In this document: positions 19,489 through 27,785 of the stretch, piece by piece
Numbering within the stretch: position 1 is the first letter of the stretch
How the letters are laid out: each line of letters starts with the position of its first letter
From: CAZBUB01 sp964494985
Lineage (GTDB): Bacteria > Desulfobacterota > Desulfovibrionia > Desulfovibrionales > Desulfothermaceae
Direction: 5' to 3'
DNA: 64,000 bases
Assembly (NCBI GenBank): GCA_964494985.1
Contig: CAZBUB010000003.1
Location: forward strand, 33,311 to 97,310
The notes under the pieces: generated by a model
The model's database searches: none
What the model saw: only the letters and a program-made list of their open reading frames with translations
What the model was told of the DNA's origin: nothing
Program-made: the position numbers and the translations under genes

Positions 19489-20633
19489 GCAGGGAAATCA
19501 GATTCGTGCAGGGCAACGAGGCCTGCGCTGAAGCCGCACTATATGCAGGGCTCAGCTTCTACTCAGGTTATCCTATTACTCCCTCTTCCGAGATCATGGA
19601 GCATATGGCTAAGCGCATGCCAGCCCTGGGCAGGAAATTTTTGCAGATGGAGGACGAGATATCCTCTCTTTGTGCGATTATTGGAGCATCCCTTACCGGG
19701 CACAAGGTTATGACTGCTACCAGCGGTCCTGGGTTCTCCCTGATGCAGGAGGCTTTGGGCTTTGCGGTCATGGCTGAGATTCCCTGTGTGATCGCGAATG
19801 TACAGCGCGGTGGACCATCCACTGGTCTGCCCACCCACGCCAGTCAGTCAGATGTCTACCAGGCCAGATGGGGCACCCACGGGGATCATGCCATTATTGC
19901 CCTTACAGCCTCCAATCAACAGGATCTGTTTAGGATTACTGTTGAAGCCTTTAATATGGCCGAGACCTACCGCACGCCTGTAATATTGCTATTGGACGAG
20001 ATCGTGGGCCATATGCGGGAAAAGCTGCAGGTGCCGATTCCAGGCGAGTTAGAGGTGGTCAAGAGGCTGCGCACCTCAGTGCCTGAAGGGGTGGATTTCC
20101 ATCCCTATCTGCCCAGGGAGGACGGCAGGTTGCCCATGTCTGACTTCGGGGACAAGCATAGATACAATGTCACCGGCCTGTATCATGACATGTGGGGCTT
20201 TCCGACCACTGATCCCGGAGTGATCCATGGTTTGATCCATCACCTCATAGACAAGATCGAGAACAATGTGCATCAGGTGACCAGATATAAGGAGTACTTT
20301 CTGGCGGATGCGGATTGTGTGCTCATCTCTTACGGCTGCTCAGCCCGCTCCGCTTTGCATATTGTCAAGAATCGCAGGAACCGTGGGGAGAGGCTGGGCC
20401 TTTTGGAGTTGCAAACCCTGTGGCCTTTCCCTGCGGATCTGGTACGGGAAAAGTGCTCTGCTGCCCAGTATATCGTGGTGGTGGAGATGAATATGGGCCA
20501 AGTGGTGCATGAGGTGAAAAAAGCTGTAGAGCATCCAGAGCGGGTATTCCTGGCCAACAGGGTAGATGGGGAGTTCATATCTCCCACGGACATCAAAAAC
20601 ATCCTGCGCCTGATCAGGGGCAGGGGGGTCTAG
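19485..20633 (+). CDS. korA: 2-oxoacid:ferredoxin oxidoreductase, alpha subunit
   Basis: 382 residues from MSREIRFVQGNEACAEAA; the start is fixed by the overlap with korD and AAGGAGG upstream. The pyrimidine-binding half is present (YSGYPITPSSEIMEH, MTATSGPGFSLMQEALG). It is followed by a core domain and a C-terminal transketolase-like region (VLISYGCSARSA, VVEMNMGQV). With KorB it oxidatively decarboxylates a 2-oxoacid, probably 2-oxoglutarate, to the acyl-CoA with reduction of ferredoxin, or runs in reverse for reductive carbon assimilation. Branched-chain (Vor) use cannot be excluded. Confidence 0.93.
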   Translation: MSREIRFVQGNEACAEAALYAGLSFYSGYPITPSSEIMEHMAKRMPALGRKFLQMEDEISSLCAIIGASLTGHKVMTATSGPGFSLMQEALGFAVMAEIPCVIANVQRGGPSTGLPTHASQSDVYQARWGTHGDHAIIALTASNQQDLFRITVEAFNMAETYRTPVILLLDEIVGHMREKLQVPIPGELEVVKRLRTSVPEGVDFHPYLPREDGRLPMSDFGDKHRYNVTGLYHDMWGFPTTDPGVIHGLIHHLIDKIENNVHQVTRYKEYFLADADCVLISYGCSARSALHIVKNRRNRGERLGLLELQTLWPFPADLVREKCSAAQYIVVVEMNMGQVVHEVKKAVEHPERVFLANRVDGEFISPTDIKNILRLIRGRGV

Positions 20634-20635
20634 TC

Positions 20636-21436
20636 ATGGCAGTACAAGATTATATCCGCAGCAGGTTTTTTCCGCACATCTGGTGTGCCGGGTGCGGCCA
20701 CGGTACTGTGCTTAATGCTTTGCTTCGGGCAGTGGAGGACCTGGGCCTGGCCAAAAGGGACATCGTCATGGTCTCCGGCATAGGCTGCTCTTCCAGGATT
20801 TCCGGGTACGTGGATTTTCATTCCCTACATACCCTGCACGGCAGGGCTCTGGCCTTTGCCACTGGAATCAAAATGAGCAAGCCAGAGCTGACCGTGCTTA
20901 CGCCCATGGGGGACGGGGATGCCCTGGCCATTGGGGGCAACCACTTTATCCATGCCTGCCGCAGGAATATAAACATGACCGCGATTGTGATGAACAATCG
21001 CATCTACGGTATGACCGGGGGGCAGTATTCTCCCCTTTCCGGTCCAGGGATTTTGGCCAGCACGGCACCCCAGAAGACCATTGACCCAGCCTTTGACATT
21101 GTACAGCTGGCCTTAGCAGCTGGGGCCTCTTTTGTGGCTAGGGCTACCACCTACCATGTCCAGGAGCTGCAGAGGCTGCTCAAGCAAAGTATCCAGCACA
21201 ATGGGTTCTCTGTATTGGAGGTCCTCTCCCCTTGTCCCACCCAGTTCGGCCGCAAGAACCAGCAGGGGGATGCCGTGCAGATGCTGGACTGGCTCAAGGA
21301 GAATACTGCCCGGTTGGGCTCTAAGGCCAAGCAGGACAATCCAGAGCTGATTGAACGGGGGGTTTTCGTCCAGGAACAAAGGCCCGAGTACTGCGAGCAG
21401 TACCAAGCCTTAGTGGACCAGATCCAGGAAGGGTAA
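20636..21436 (+). CDS. korB: 2-oxoacid:ferredoxin oxidoreductase, beta (TPP-binding) subunit
   Basis: 266 residues. It has an iron-sulfur/TPP-domain CAGCGHG motif near residue 17, GIGCSSR, and the TPP-magnesium motif GDGDALAIGGNHF followed by MNNRIYGMTGGQ. These identify the thiamine-pyrophosphate subunit that works with KorA. It starts two bases after korA ends and korC begins five bases after it. Confidence 0.94.
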   Translation: MAVQDYIRSRFFPHIWCAGCGHGTVLNALLRAVEDLGLAKRDIVMVSGIGCSSRISGYVDFHSLHTLHGRALAFATGIKMSKPELTVLTPMGDGDALAIGGNHFIHACRRNINMTAIVMNNRIYGMTGGQYSPLSGPGILASTAPQKTIDPAFDIVQLALAAGASFVARATTYHVQELQRLLKQSIQHNGFSVLEVLSPCPTQFGRKNQQGDAVQMLDWLKENTARLGSKAKQDNPELIERGVFVQEQRPEYCEQYQALVDQIQEG

Positions 21437-21441
21437 TAACC

Positions 21442-22029
21442 ATGGAAAGATGCAGATTGGTTTTTTCCGGATCAGGTGGGCAGGGGGTGATTACTGCGGC
21501 CATTATCCTGGCCGAGGCTGCAGTGCTCTATGATGGGCTCAATGCGGTCCAGTCCCAGTCTTATGGGGCTGCGGCCAGGGGCGGTGTGACCCGCTCAGAC
21601 GTGATCATCTCGGATGCGGAGATTAACTTTCCAAAAGTGAATCAGCCCAATGTCCTAGTCTGCCTGACCCAGGAGTCCTATAATAAATTCTACAGTATGA
21701 TCCGGCCGGGGGGGCTGTTGCTTTTGGACTCCGACCTGGTGGAGCCCAGGATGCAGGCCGATGCCAGGCAGTACAGCCTGCCCATGCACAAGTCAGTGCA
21801 AGAGGAGATCGGCAAAAGCGTGGTTTTAAATATCTGTATGCTGGGCGCTTTGTTGGGCTTGAATCCTGTAGTTCGTCAGGAGTCTGTTCTGGAGGTGCTC
21901 AAGCAAAGGGTTCCGGAGCGCTTTGTAGATATGAATCAAAAGGCCCTGGGCCTAGGCCAGGAGTTGGCCAGGGCAGTAGAGCAGTCTGCAGGCCGGGGGG
22001 TGGCCCAGGTTACTCAGGATAACCGGTAA
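21442..22029 (+). CDS. korC: 2-oxoacid:ferredoxin oxidoreductase, gamma subunit
   Basis: 195 residues. It opens with the gamma-subunit glycine motif FSGSGGQGVITAAIILAEAA, followed by QSYGAAARGGVTRSDVIIS, which helps bind CoA and links the subunits. It ends the kor unit. Its last 20 bases overlap the end of the FGGY kinase gene on the other strand, so two operons meet tail to tail with no room for an ordinary terminator. Confidence 0.93.
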   Translation: MERCRLVFSGSGGQGVITAAIILAEAAVLYDGLNAVQSQSYGAAARGGVTRSDVIISDAEINFPKVNQPNVLVCLTQESYNKFYSMIRPGGLLLLDSDLVEPRMQADARQYSLPMHKSVQEEIGKSVVLNICMLGALLGLNPVVRQESVLEVLKQRVPERFVDMNQKALGLGQELARAVEQSAGRGVAQVTQDNR

Positions 22030-23566
22030 TTTCCCTAAGCTCTTGATACAAATGGCGCAATCTGGGATAGAGTTTTTGATAGACCCTGGAAAATAGTGCT
22101 TTATAGAGCCTATGGTTGCGCTTATTGGGAATAAAGCCAGGCTCAGTCCTGGTCATGGACTGTATTGCACTGGAGAAGTCCGGGTAGAACCCCAGACCCC
22201 TGGCCAGGTTGATAGCTGCCCCCAAGCCTGAGGCCTCAAAGGTATGAGGTCGATGCACTTCCTGGCCAAAGACATCGGCCAGGAGCTGCAGTACTTGATC
22301 GCTGCGAGCGCCTCCACCTGCAGCCACCAGGGTCTCAATGTCCTGTCCCAATCGCTTTTCTATATCCAGTTTGCCCTGGAGCAGGGCATAGGCCAATCCT
22401 TCCAACAGGGCCCGATAGACATGGGCCCGGGAATGTACGTCCCCAAAACCCAGGATGCTCCCTTTGGCCTCAGGGCCGGGGCTTCGCAGTCCGGGGGTCC
22501 AGAAGGGCTGGACCATAAGCCCCAATGAACCTGGTTGGGTCTGATCCAGCATAAGATTGAGGATCTCTTCCGGGCTCATGTTCCGGTGTTCGGCTTGCTG
22601 CATCTCTTGATGACCAAACTGGTGCTTGAACCAGCTTACCAGCCAAAAACCCCGAAAGTTTTGGATTTCCAGGTTGTACATCCCTGGCACTGCAGCAGGA
22701 TAGGCGGGTAAAAGGGGCTTGGGAGTTTTATATCTGTTACTGCAGACATTGATGGTAGCTGTGGTTCCCAAGCCTAGGCATGCCTGCTGGTTGTGGATGC
22801 AGCCTGCGCCCAGGACCTCGCAGGCCTTGTCTGCGGCTGCGGCTACGATAGGCAGTCCTTGGGGCAGTCCTGTTTCTTGGCTGGCCTGGGGTTGGATATT
22901 ACCCAGGATATGGCCAGGAGGCAGCAGCCTGGGCAGCTGCCAGGGCCTGACTCTGAACAGGTGCCATTTCCAATGCTTTCTGGGCAGCCAATTTTGTCTT
23001 GGGTAGTCAAAGGGGAGATAGCCTACCTGGCAGGCGGTGGAGTCCTTGTACTCACCACAGAGCCTGAAATGGAGATATCCGGAAAGCAGAAGGTACTTCT
23101 GTGTCCTGCTCCAGATGTGAGGCTCGTTTTCTGCCAGCCAGTTGTCCAGGGCCCTGGCCTGGAAATGGCGTACCGTGGGTATCAGCTGGCTCAGCCTGAG
23201 CAGCATATGTTTGTTGCGGGGCAGCTGGGGCAAATCCCTGGCCAGGCGCTGATCCAGCCAGCTGACCAGCGGTCGCAGGGGAGTGCCCTCTTCATCCAGG
23301 GGAACGAGGCTGGCCCGCTGGCAGGTCAAAGCTATTCCCTGGATTTGCTCTGGTTTGGTCCTGCCCTGATCCCAGACCCCTTGGCAGGCTTGGCAGAGAC
23401 TCTGCCAGAGATACTCAGCATTTTGCTCTGCCCTGCCTGGGGCAGGGCAGAAGTATGGCTGCACGGGGATCCGGGCCCTGTCCAGCAGGTTGCCCCGCAG
23501 ATCAAAGACCAAAGCCCGTACGCTCTGGGTGCCGCAGTCCAGGGCCAGGAGATATTTGTTGTTCAC
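22010..23566 (-). CDS. FGGY-family carbohydrate kinase (possible glycerol kinase)
   Basis: 518 residues with the actin-like ATPase fold of sugar/polyol kinases. The phosphate-1 motif is LALDCGTQSVRALVFD near residue 6. The central part has CLGLGTTATINVC, and the adenosine motif is VAAGGGARSDQVLQLLADV near 412. The start is GTG at 23566 with CAAGGA upstream. It is the last gene of a five-gene minus-strand run, 16 bases after glpD. That neighbour suggests glycerol, dihydroxyacetone or an alkylglycerol as substrate, but the FGGY family includes xylulose, gluconate and rhamnulose kinases. Confidence 0.88.
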   Translation of the reverse strand: MNNKYLLALDCGTQSVRALVFDLRGNLLDRARIPVQPYFCPAPGRAEQNAEYLWQSLCQACQGVWDQGRTKPEQIQGIALTCQRASLVPLDEEGTPLRPLVSWLDQRLARDLPQLPRNKHMLLRLSQLIPTVRHFQARALDNWLAENEPHIWSRTQKYLLLSGYLHFRLCGEYKDSTACQVGYLPFDYPRQNWLPRKHWKWHLFRVRPWQLPRLLPPGHILGNIQPQASQETGLPQGLPIVAAAADKACEVLGAGCIHNQQACLGLGTTATINVCSNRYKTPKPLLPAYPAAVPGMYNLEIQNFRGFWLVSWFKHQFGHQEMQQAEHRNMSPEEILNLMLDQTQPGSLGLMVQPFWTPGLRSPGPEAKGSILGFGDVHSRAHVYRALLEGLAYALLQGKLDIEKRLGQDIETLVAAGGGARSDQVLQLLADVFGQEVHRPHTFEASGLGAAINLARGLGFYPDFSSAIQSMTRTEPGFIPNKRNHRLYKALFSRVYQKLYPRLRHLYQELREITGYPE

Positions 23567-23582
23567 TTTGCATAATCCTTGT

Positions 23583-25163
23583 TCAAGAACTCTGTAAGGG
23601 GCTGTAAAATTTCTGCCAGAGCCTTAAATAGTCTTGTTTCTCCTGCTGCCACTTCTGCTGCTGCCAGCCCAGCTCCTGCAAACAGATGTCCTTGATGTGC
23701 GGCAAAAGCTTACTGCCTCCAGCAGGACAAAGTATGCCAAGCCTGGTGCGGCGTAGTAGGAGATCCTCAAGCCTGCAGACAGCCTCATGCCTGGCTGCCC
23801 AACGCAGCTCAGCCCACAAGGGGCCGCCGGGGAAAATGGGCCTAAGTTCCTGCCTGGGGCAATGCTCAAGAAAGTTGGATGCATCCAGTCTGTATCTGTG
23901 AAGGACATACTGCAGCTCCTTGGAGTGAAGGCCGTAGTCCTGTCTAGGTTGCCAGGCCAGAGGGGAAAGGATGCGGCTTTTGCGATCCAGGCTAAAAGGG
24001 CCCAGGTATGGCTGGGCAGCAGCCAGCACATCCTGGGCGATCAACCTGAAAGTGGTCAGTTTGCCTCCGCTGACCGTGATCAGGCCTTGATTGCTCCAGA
24101 CGCTGTGCCTTCGGGACTCCTTGGAAGGGCAGGTCCCCCTGGTGTTGCAGACCACAGGTCTGATCCCAGCGAAAGTGCTGATTATCTGCTTTGGGCCAAG
24201 CTGCAGCCCAGGGAAGAGATCCCCGGCCCAATGCAGCAGATATTCCATTTCAGCCTGGGTGATACGCGGAGGGGTTTCCAGATCTTGGCTGTGATCCAGG
24301 TCTGTGGTTCCCAGGATGGTTTTAGCCTGGAAAGGAAAAGCGAACACAGGTCTTTTGTCCCAAGGATGGGCAGAGGTTATAGCGCACTTCACAGGCAGGC
24401 TGGAGGCGGGAACTACCAGATGACTGCCCCGCAGAGGCCGCAGCCCCAGCCTGTGGCCTGCCTTTTGTGCCAGGTTTTCTGACCAGGCTCCGCAAGCGTT
24501 GACCACCACCATGGCTCGAATCTGCAGCTGGTCCCCTTGCAGAAGATCCTGAGCCAGGACTCCTCTCACACGGCCATTTTGCCACAAAAGTTCCAGGGCT
24601 GGAGCATAATTGAGAACTAGGGCTCCATCAGCCAAGGCCTCCTGCAAAACTGTCAGCACCAGCCTGGAATCATCGGTGAGAGCGTCCTGGAAGGCATATC
24701 CCCCTTGCAGATCTGTTTCCCGTAGGCCCGGGGCTTGCTGCAGGACAAAGGACCTCTCTACCTTTTTGTGGATCCACTGCCCAGCCAGGACATCATACAG
24801 GGTAAGGCCCAGGCGAAGAAAAGCCCTGGAGGCTGGGTTCTTGCTGTACAAAGGCAGCAGAAAAGGCAAAGGGCTGACCAGGCCCGGGGCCTGATCTAGC
24901 AGATTCTGACGTTCGCGCACTGCATCCATGGTCAAGCCCAGATCTCCCTGGCGCAAGTAGCGCAGGCCGCCGTGAACCATTTTAGAAGACCAGCTGGAAG
25001 TGCCCCAGGCCAGGTCCTTTTTTTCGAGCAACCCGGCCCTGAGACCCAGGCGAGCCGCTTCCCTGAGCACACCAGCACCGGTGATACCGCCTCCCACCAC
25101 TAGCAGATCCAGCTCCCTGCCCAGCTCCTGTCTGGCTTTATCCCTGTGGTATCTGGCCCACAT
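23583..25163 (-). CDS. glpD: FAD-dependent glycerol-3-phosphate dehydrogenase
   Basis: 526 residues. The N-terminal FAD site is LLVVGGGITGAGVLREAARL near residue 20. KKDLAWGTSSWSSKMVHGGLRYL near 47-69 is the diagnostic GlpA/GlpD segment. The substrate/FAD domain continues with GLITVSGGKLTTFRLIA near 372, and a C-terminal DAO_C domain follows. It oxidises glycerol 3-phosphate to dihydroxyacetone phosphate, passing electrons to the membrane quinone pool. It starts three bases after the alkyl-DHAP-synthase-like gene, so the two products probably handle DHAP together. Confidence 0.93.
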   Translation of the reverse strand: MWARYHRDKARQELGRELDLLVVGGGITGAGVLREAARLGLRAGLLEKKDLAWGTSSWSSKMVHGGLRYLRQGDLGLTMDAVRERQNLLDQAPGLVSPLPFLLPLYSKNPASRAFLRLGLTLYDVLAGQWIHKKVERSFVLQQAPGLRETDLQGGYAFQDALTDDSRLVLTVLQEALADGALVLNYAPALELLWQNGRVRGVLAQDLLQGDQLQIRAMVVVNACGAWSENLAQKAGHRLGLRPLRGSHLVVPASSLPVKCAITSAHPWDKRPVFAFPFQAKTILGTTDLDHSQDLETPPRITQAEMEYLLHWAGDLFPGLQLGPKQIISTFAGIRPVVCNTRGTCPSKESRRHSVWSNQGLITVSGGKLTTFRLIAQDVLAAAQPYLGPFSLDRKSRILSPLAWQPRQDYGLHSKELQYVLHRYRLDASNFLEHCPRQELRPIFPGGPLWAELRWAARHEAVCRLEDLLLRRTRLGILCPAGGSKLLPHIKDICLQELGWQQQKWQQEKQDYLRLWQKFYSPLQSS

Positions 25164-25166
25164 GAT

Positions 25167-26774
25167 TCAGGGCTCCAGGAGCTTGCCTGGATTCATGAGA
25201 CCCCAGGGGTCCAGCTGGGAGCAAATGGAGCGCAGCACCTCCATGCCCAAGGACCCTTTTTCCTGCTGCAGATAAGGGATATGGTCCCTGCCCACCCCAT
25301 GGTGATGGCTGATGGTGGCCTGGTGTTCCAGGATGCACTTACTTGCAGCTTTTTTCAGCTTTTCCCAGCGGCCAATGGTTTCCTGCAGGCTCTGTCCCAC
25401 CCGAAAGATATAGGTACAATAGATGCTGCAGCCTGTGGGATAGAAATGGGAGAGGTGGGAGAATACATAAGCCTTTTCCTGCTCCTGCTCCAGAGCTCTG
25501 CAAAGGCAGTCTTCCAGGTCTTGCATCAGTCCTGGCACCTGCTGCCAGGTGGTGGCGGTCTCCAGGGTGTCCACTGCGTAGCCTTGTTCCCAGAGGGTGT
25601 TGCGCAGGTAGGGGGCCCGGAACCTGTGCTTGGCCCAGGCCCGGCCGGAACCGTACAGGGGCTTGGCCCCATAGCGCCTGAGGATAGAGCCTGCCCTGCG
25701 TCTACTCTGGCTGACCTGGCTGGGAGAGCCGCTGAAGCCAGCCAGGAGCATGCAGGCCTGCTCCTGCATACCCAGCAGGCGCAGGTAACCTGAAAGCAGG
25801 CTGCGTACTCCTGATTTGCCTGAAAGCAGGATGTTGGTCCTGGTTTCCCGGGCGTTGCTCAGGCGCAGCATGCTCAAGGCGTCCTTTTTCTGCACCAGTT
25901 CCTTGGCTGCCTGCAGGCCTTGCTGGAGGTCAGGCAGAATAAAGCCGTGGAAATTTTGCTGCTCAGGCAGAGGACTGATTCGTACCCATGCCTTAGAAAG
26001 CAGTCCCAGTCTGCCCTCAGAGCCCAGAATCAGCTGTCTTAGGTCAGGGCCTGCTGCAGAGGCTGGGATGTTGGGGATGCTCAGCTCTCCAGCTGGCGCC
26101 TGCAGGGTCCCGCCCTGGAAGATGTCCTCGATCCTGCCGTAGCCCAGGGACTGCTGTCCAGATGACCTGGTACTTATCCAGCCTCCCAGGCTGGAGAACT
26201 CAAAGGACTGGGGAGAATGGCCCAGGGTAAAACCCTGGGCTCGCAAGATCTGCTCCAGATCCGGCCCAAAAATGCCAGGCTGGAACTGAGCCAAGCGGTT
26301 TTCCGGCTTCAGGTGCAAGAGCTGGTTCATTTTGACCAGGGAGACTGTGATGACCGGCTTGGTGTCCTGCAGGGGGTTAATGTGCCCCAGAACGCTGGTG
26401 CCGCCTCCGTATGGGATAACCTGGATATTTTGCTTGCGGGCCAGGCTTAAAAGCTCCTGCAGCTGCTCGTCCGTACCTGGATAGGCTACAGCGTCCGGGA
26501 AAGTATCCAGCTCACCGAAACGCAGCTGGGCCCAGTCAGGCAGGCTCTGGCCCCTGGCGTGCTGCAGCCTGCTCCAAGGGCTCGAATCCAAAAGTGGATG
26601 CTCAGGCGCTTTGGATACAGGGATTTTCTCCAGGACCTGGCCAAGCAGGGCGCTGGGCTTGGAGATTCCGGGTCCCAGCTCTTTGAGCAGGAGACTTTTG
26701 ATATCCTGGCTAAGGTGCAGCTGGACGCTCTCCAGACCCCATCCATTCCAGCGCAGATTTGATTTGTCCAACAC
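25167..26774 (-). CDS. Alkyldihydroxyacetonephosphate synthase-like FAD-linked oxidase
   Basis: 535 residues of the vanillyl-alcohol-oxidase FAD fold. The PP-loop FAD motif is VIPYGGGTSVLGHINP, followed by TLGHSPQSFEFSSLGGWIST and RSSGQQSLGYGRIEDI. The C-terminal half has ETATTW, a SHFYPTGCSIYCTY segment matching the SHVY..G region with the catalytic Tyr in AGPS, and a SHHHGVG loop matching the triple-His loop of AGPS. Alkyl-DHAP synthase swaps the acyl group of acyl-DHAP for a fatty alcohol, making the first ether lipid intermediate. Glycolate/lactate oxidases share the fold but in my memory lack the triple-His loop. It is cotranscribed with glpD. Confidence 0.85.
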   Translation of the reverse strand: MLDKSNLRWNGWGLESVQLHLSQDIKSLLLKELGPGISKPSALLGQVLEKIPVSKAPEHPLLDSSPWSRLQHARGQSLPDWAQLRFGELDTFPDAVAYPGTDEQLQELLSLARKQNIQVIPYGGGTSVLGHINPLQDTKPVITVSLVKMNQLLHLKPENRLAQFQPGIFGPDLEQILRAQGFTLGHSPQSFEFSSLGGWISTRSSGQQSLGYGRIEDIFQGGTLQAPAGELSIPNIPASAAGPDLRQLILGSEGRLGLLSKAWVRISPLPEQQNFHGFILPDLQQGLQAAKELVQKKDALSMLRLSNARETRTNILLSGKSGVRSLLSGYLRLLGMQEQACMLLAGFSGSPSQVSQSRRRAGSILRRYGAKPLYGSGRAWAKHRFRAPYLRNTLWEQGYAVDTLETATTWQQVPGLMQDLEDCLCRALEQEQEKAYVFSHLSHFYPTGCSIYCTYIFRVGQSLQETIGRWEKLKKAASKCILEHQATISHHHGVGRDHIPYLQQEKGSLGMEVLRSICSQLDPWGLMNPGKLLEP

Positions 26775-26794
26775 TTTTCGATCCTTGTTTGCTT

Positions 26795-27781
26795 TTAATT
26801 GGAATTCCTGTGCCTTTTCCTGCTTCGCCTAGGGGTTTGGCTTGATCCCTTTTTGGCCTGGAGCTCCTTGAGGCGCAGGCTCAGGCTGCAGACTGCACAG
26901 GGCTGACTGTAAGCAGGCTCCCCGCAGATCCGGCATTCCTGGAAGCCGTGCTCAGGCTCCAGCTGCTTAGGCTTGCGCAGGTAGGAATAAAGAAAACCCT
27001 TCTTGATTCCGGGCATCCTGCCTTCCAAAAGATCCAGGGCCTCCTTGAAGTAATGGCTGGTGGCTCCCTGGGACATGGGGCAGCTGGCCTGGGCCGGAAC
27101 GATGCCCTGCAGCTCGCAGAAGGCCAGGATTTCTTTGACCTCCAGACGATATAAAGGTTTGATCTTGGCCGGCATTCTGGGATGGGGCGAGGGCAGATAA
27201 GGGGACTGGCGGCGTACGAATTCCTGCCTGTCCCCCAGGAGGTTGCCCAGTAAACGGCCTGCCTCATCGTCCAGATTGTGGCCGGTGGCCAGCCAGGCAA
27301 AGCCTTCCCTGGCTGCCAGGCGGTTCATGAATTGCCTCTTGAGCCTGCCGCATACGGAGCAGATCTTCCCCGGAAGCAGGGCCTGGATCTGGGGCAGACT
27401 GAAGCCCAGCTCCTGGCTCAGGCTGTATTCTGAATATTCCAGCCCGCGCTGGCTGGCAAAGTCCTGCACAGCCCGGCTGGAAGTCCGGGAAAATTCGCCC
27501 AGGCCCAGATCAAGGTGCAAGCCTCGGGTGTTAAGCCCCAGATCCTGCAGCACCGCCCAGAGGGCCAGGGAGTCCTTGCCCCCGGAGACAGCTACCATGA
27601 TCCGGGTCTCCTGGGCTGGTCCGTATTTCTTTAAGGCCCTTTGCACAGCGTTTTGGAAGAAGTGCTGGAAACAAGGCTCACAAAACCTGGCATTATGCGA
27701 AGGCAGGGAAACAACAGCCCTGGATTTGCACCTGGTGCATTTGGCTTGGGGCGGCAATTGGGGCAGTAGGGACTGGTACAT
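26795..27781 (-). CDS. TtuA/NcsA-type tRNA 2-thiolation protein (PP-loop ATPase)
   Basis: 328 residues. An N-terminal zinc knuckle (CTRCKS, later CEPC) precedes the PP-loop VAVSGGKDSLALW near residue 62. KICSVCGRLKR near 139 and SCPMS near 232 supply the cysteines that hold the 4Fe-4S cluster in this family, and a second zinc knuckle (CRICG, CAVC) lies near the C-terminus. The arrangement is that of TtuA/Ncs6 enzymes, which activate a tRNA uridine with ATP and insert sulfur. The tRNA position is not determinable here. It lies between the AsmA-like gene (four bases) and the AGPS-like gene (20 bases). Confidence 0.87.
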   Translation of the reverse strand: MYQSLLPQLPPQAKCTRCKSRAVVSLPSHNARFCEPCFQHFFQNAVQRALKKYGPAQETRIMVAVSGGKDSLALWAVLQDLGLNTRGLHLDLGLGEFSRTSSRAVQDFASQRGLEYSEYSLSQELGFSLPQIQALLPGKICSVCGRLKRQFMNRLAAREGFAWLATGHNLDDEAGRLLGNLLGDRQEFVRRQSPYLPSPHPRMPAKIKPLYRLEVKEILAFCELQGIVPAQASCPMSQGATSHYFKEALDLLEGRMPGIKKGFLYSYLRKPKQLEPEHGFQECRICGEPAYSQPCAVCSLSLRLKELQAKKGSSQTPRRSRKRHRNSN

Positions 27782-27785
27782 AGCT

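Noticed and set aside
25146..25793. Open frames on the plus strand opposite the AGPS-like gene
   Set aside because: The minus-strand product has full family motifs; the plus frames are mirror artefacts.
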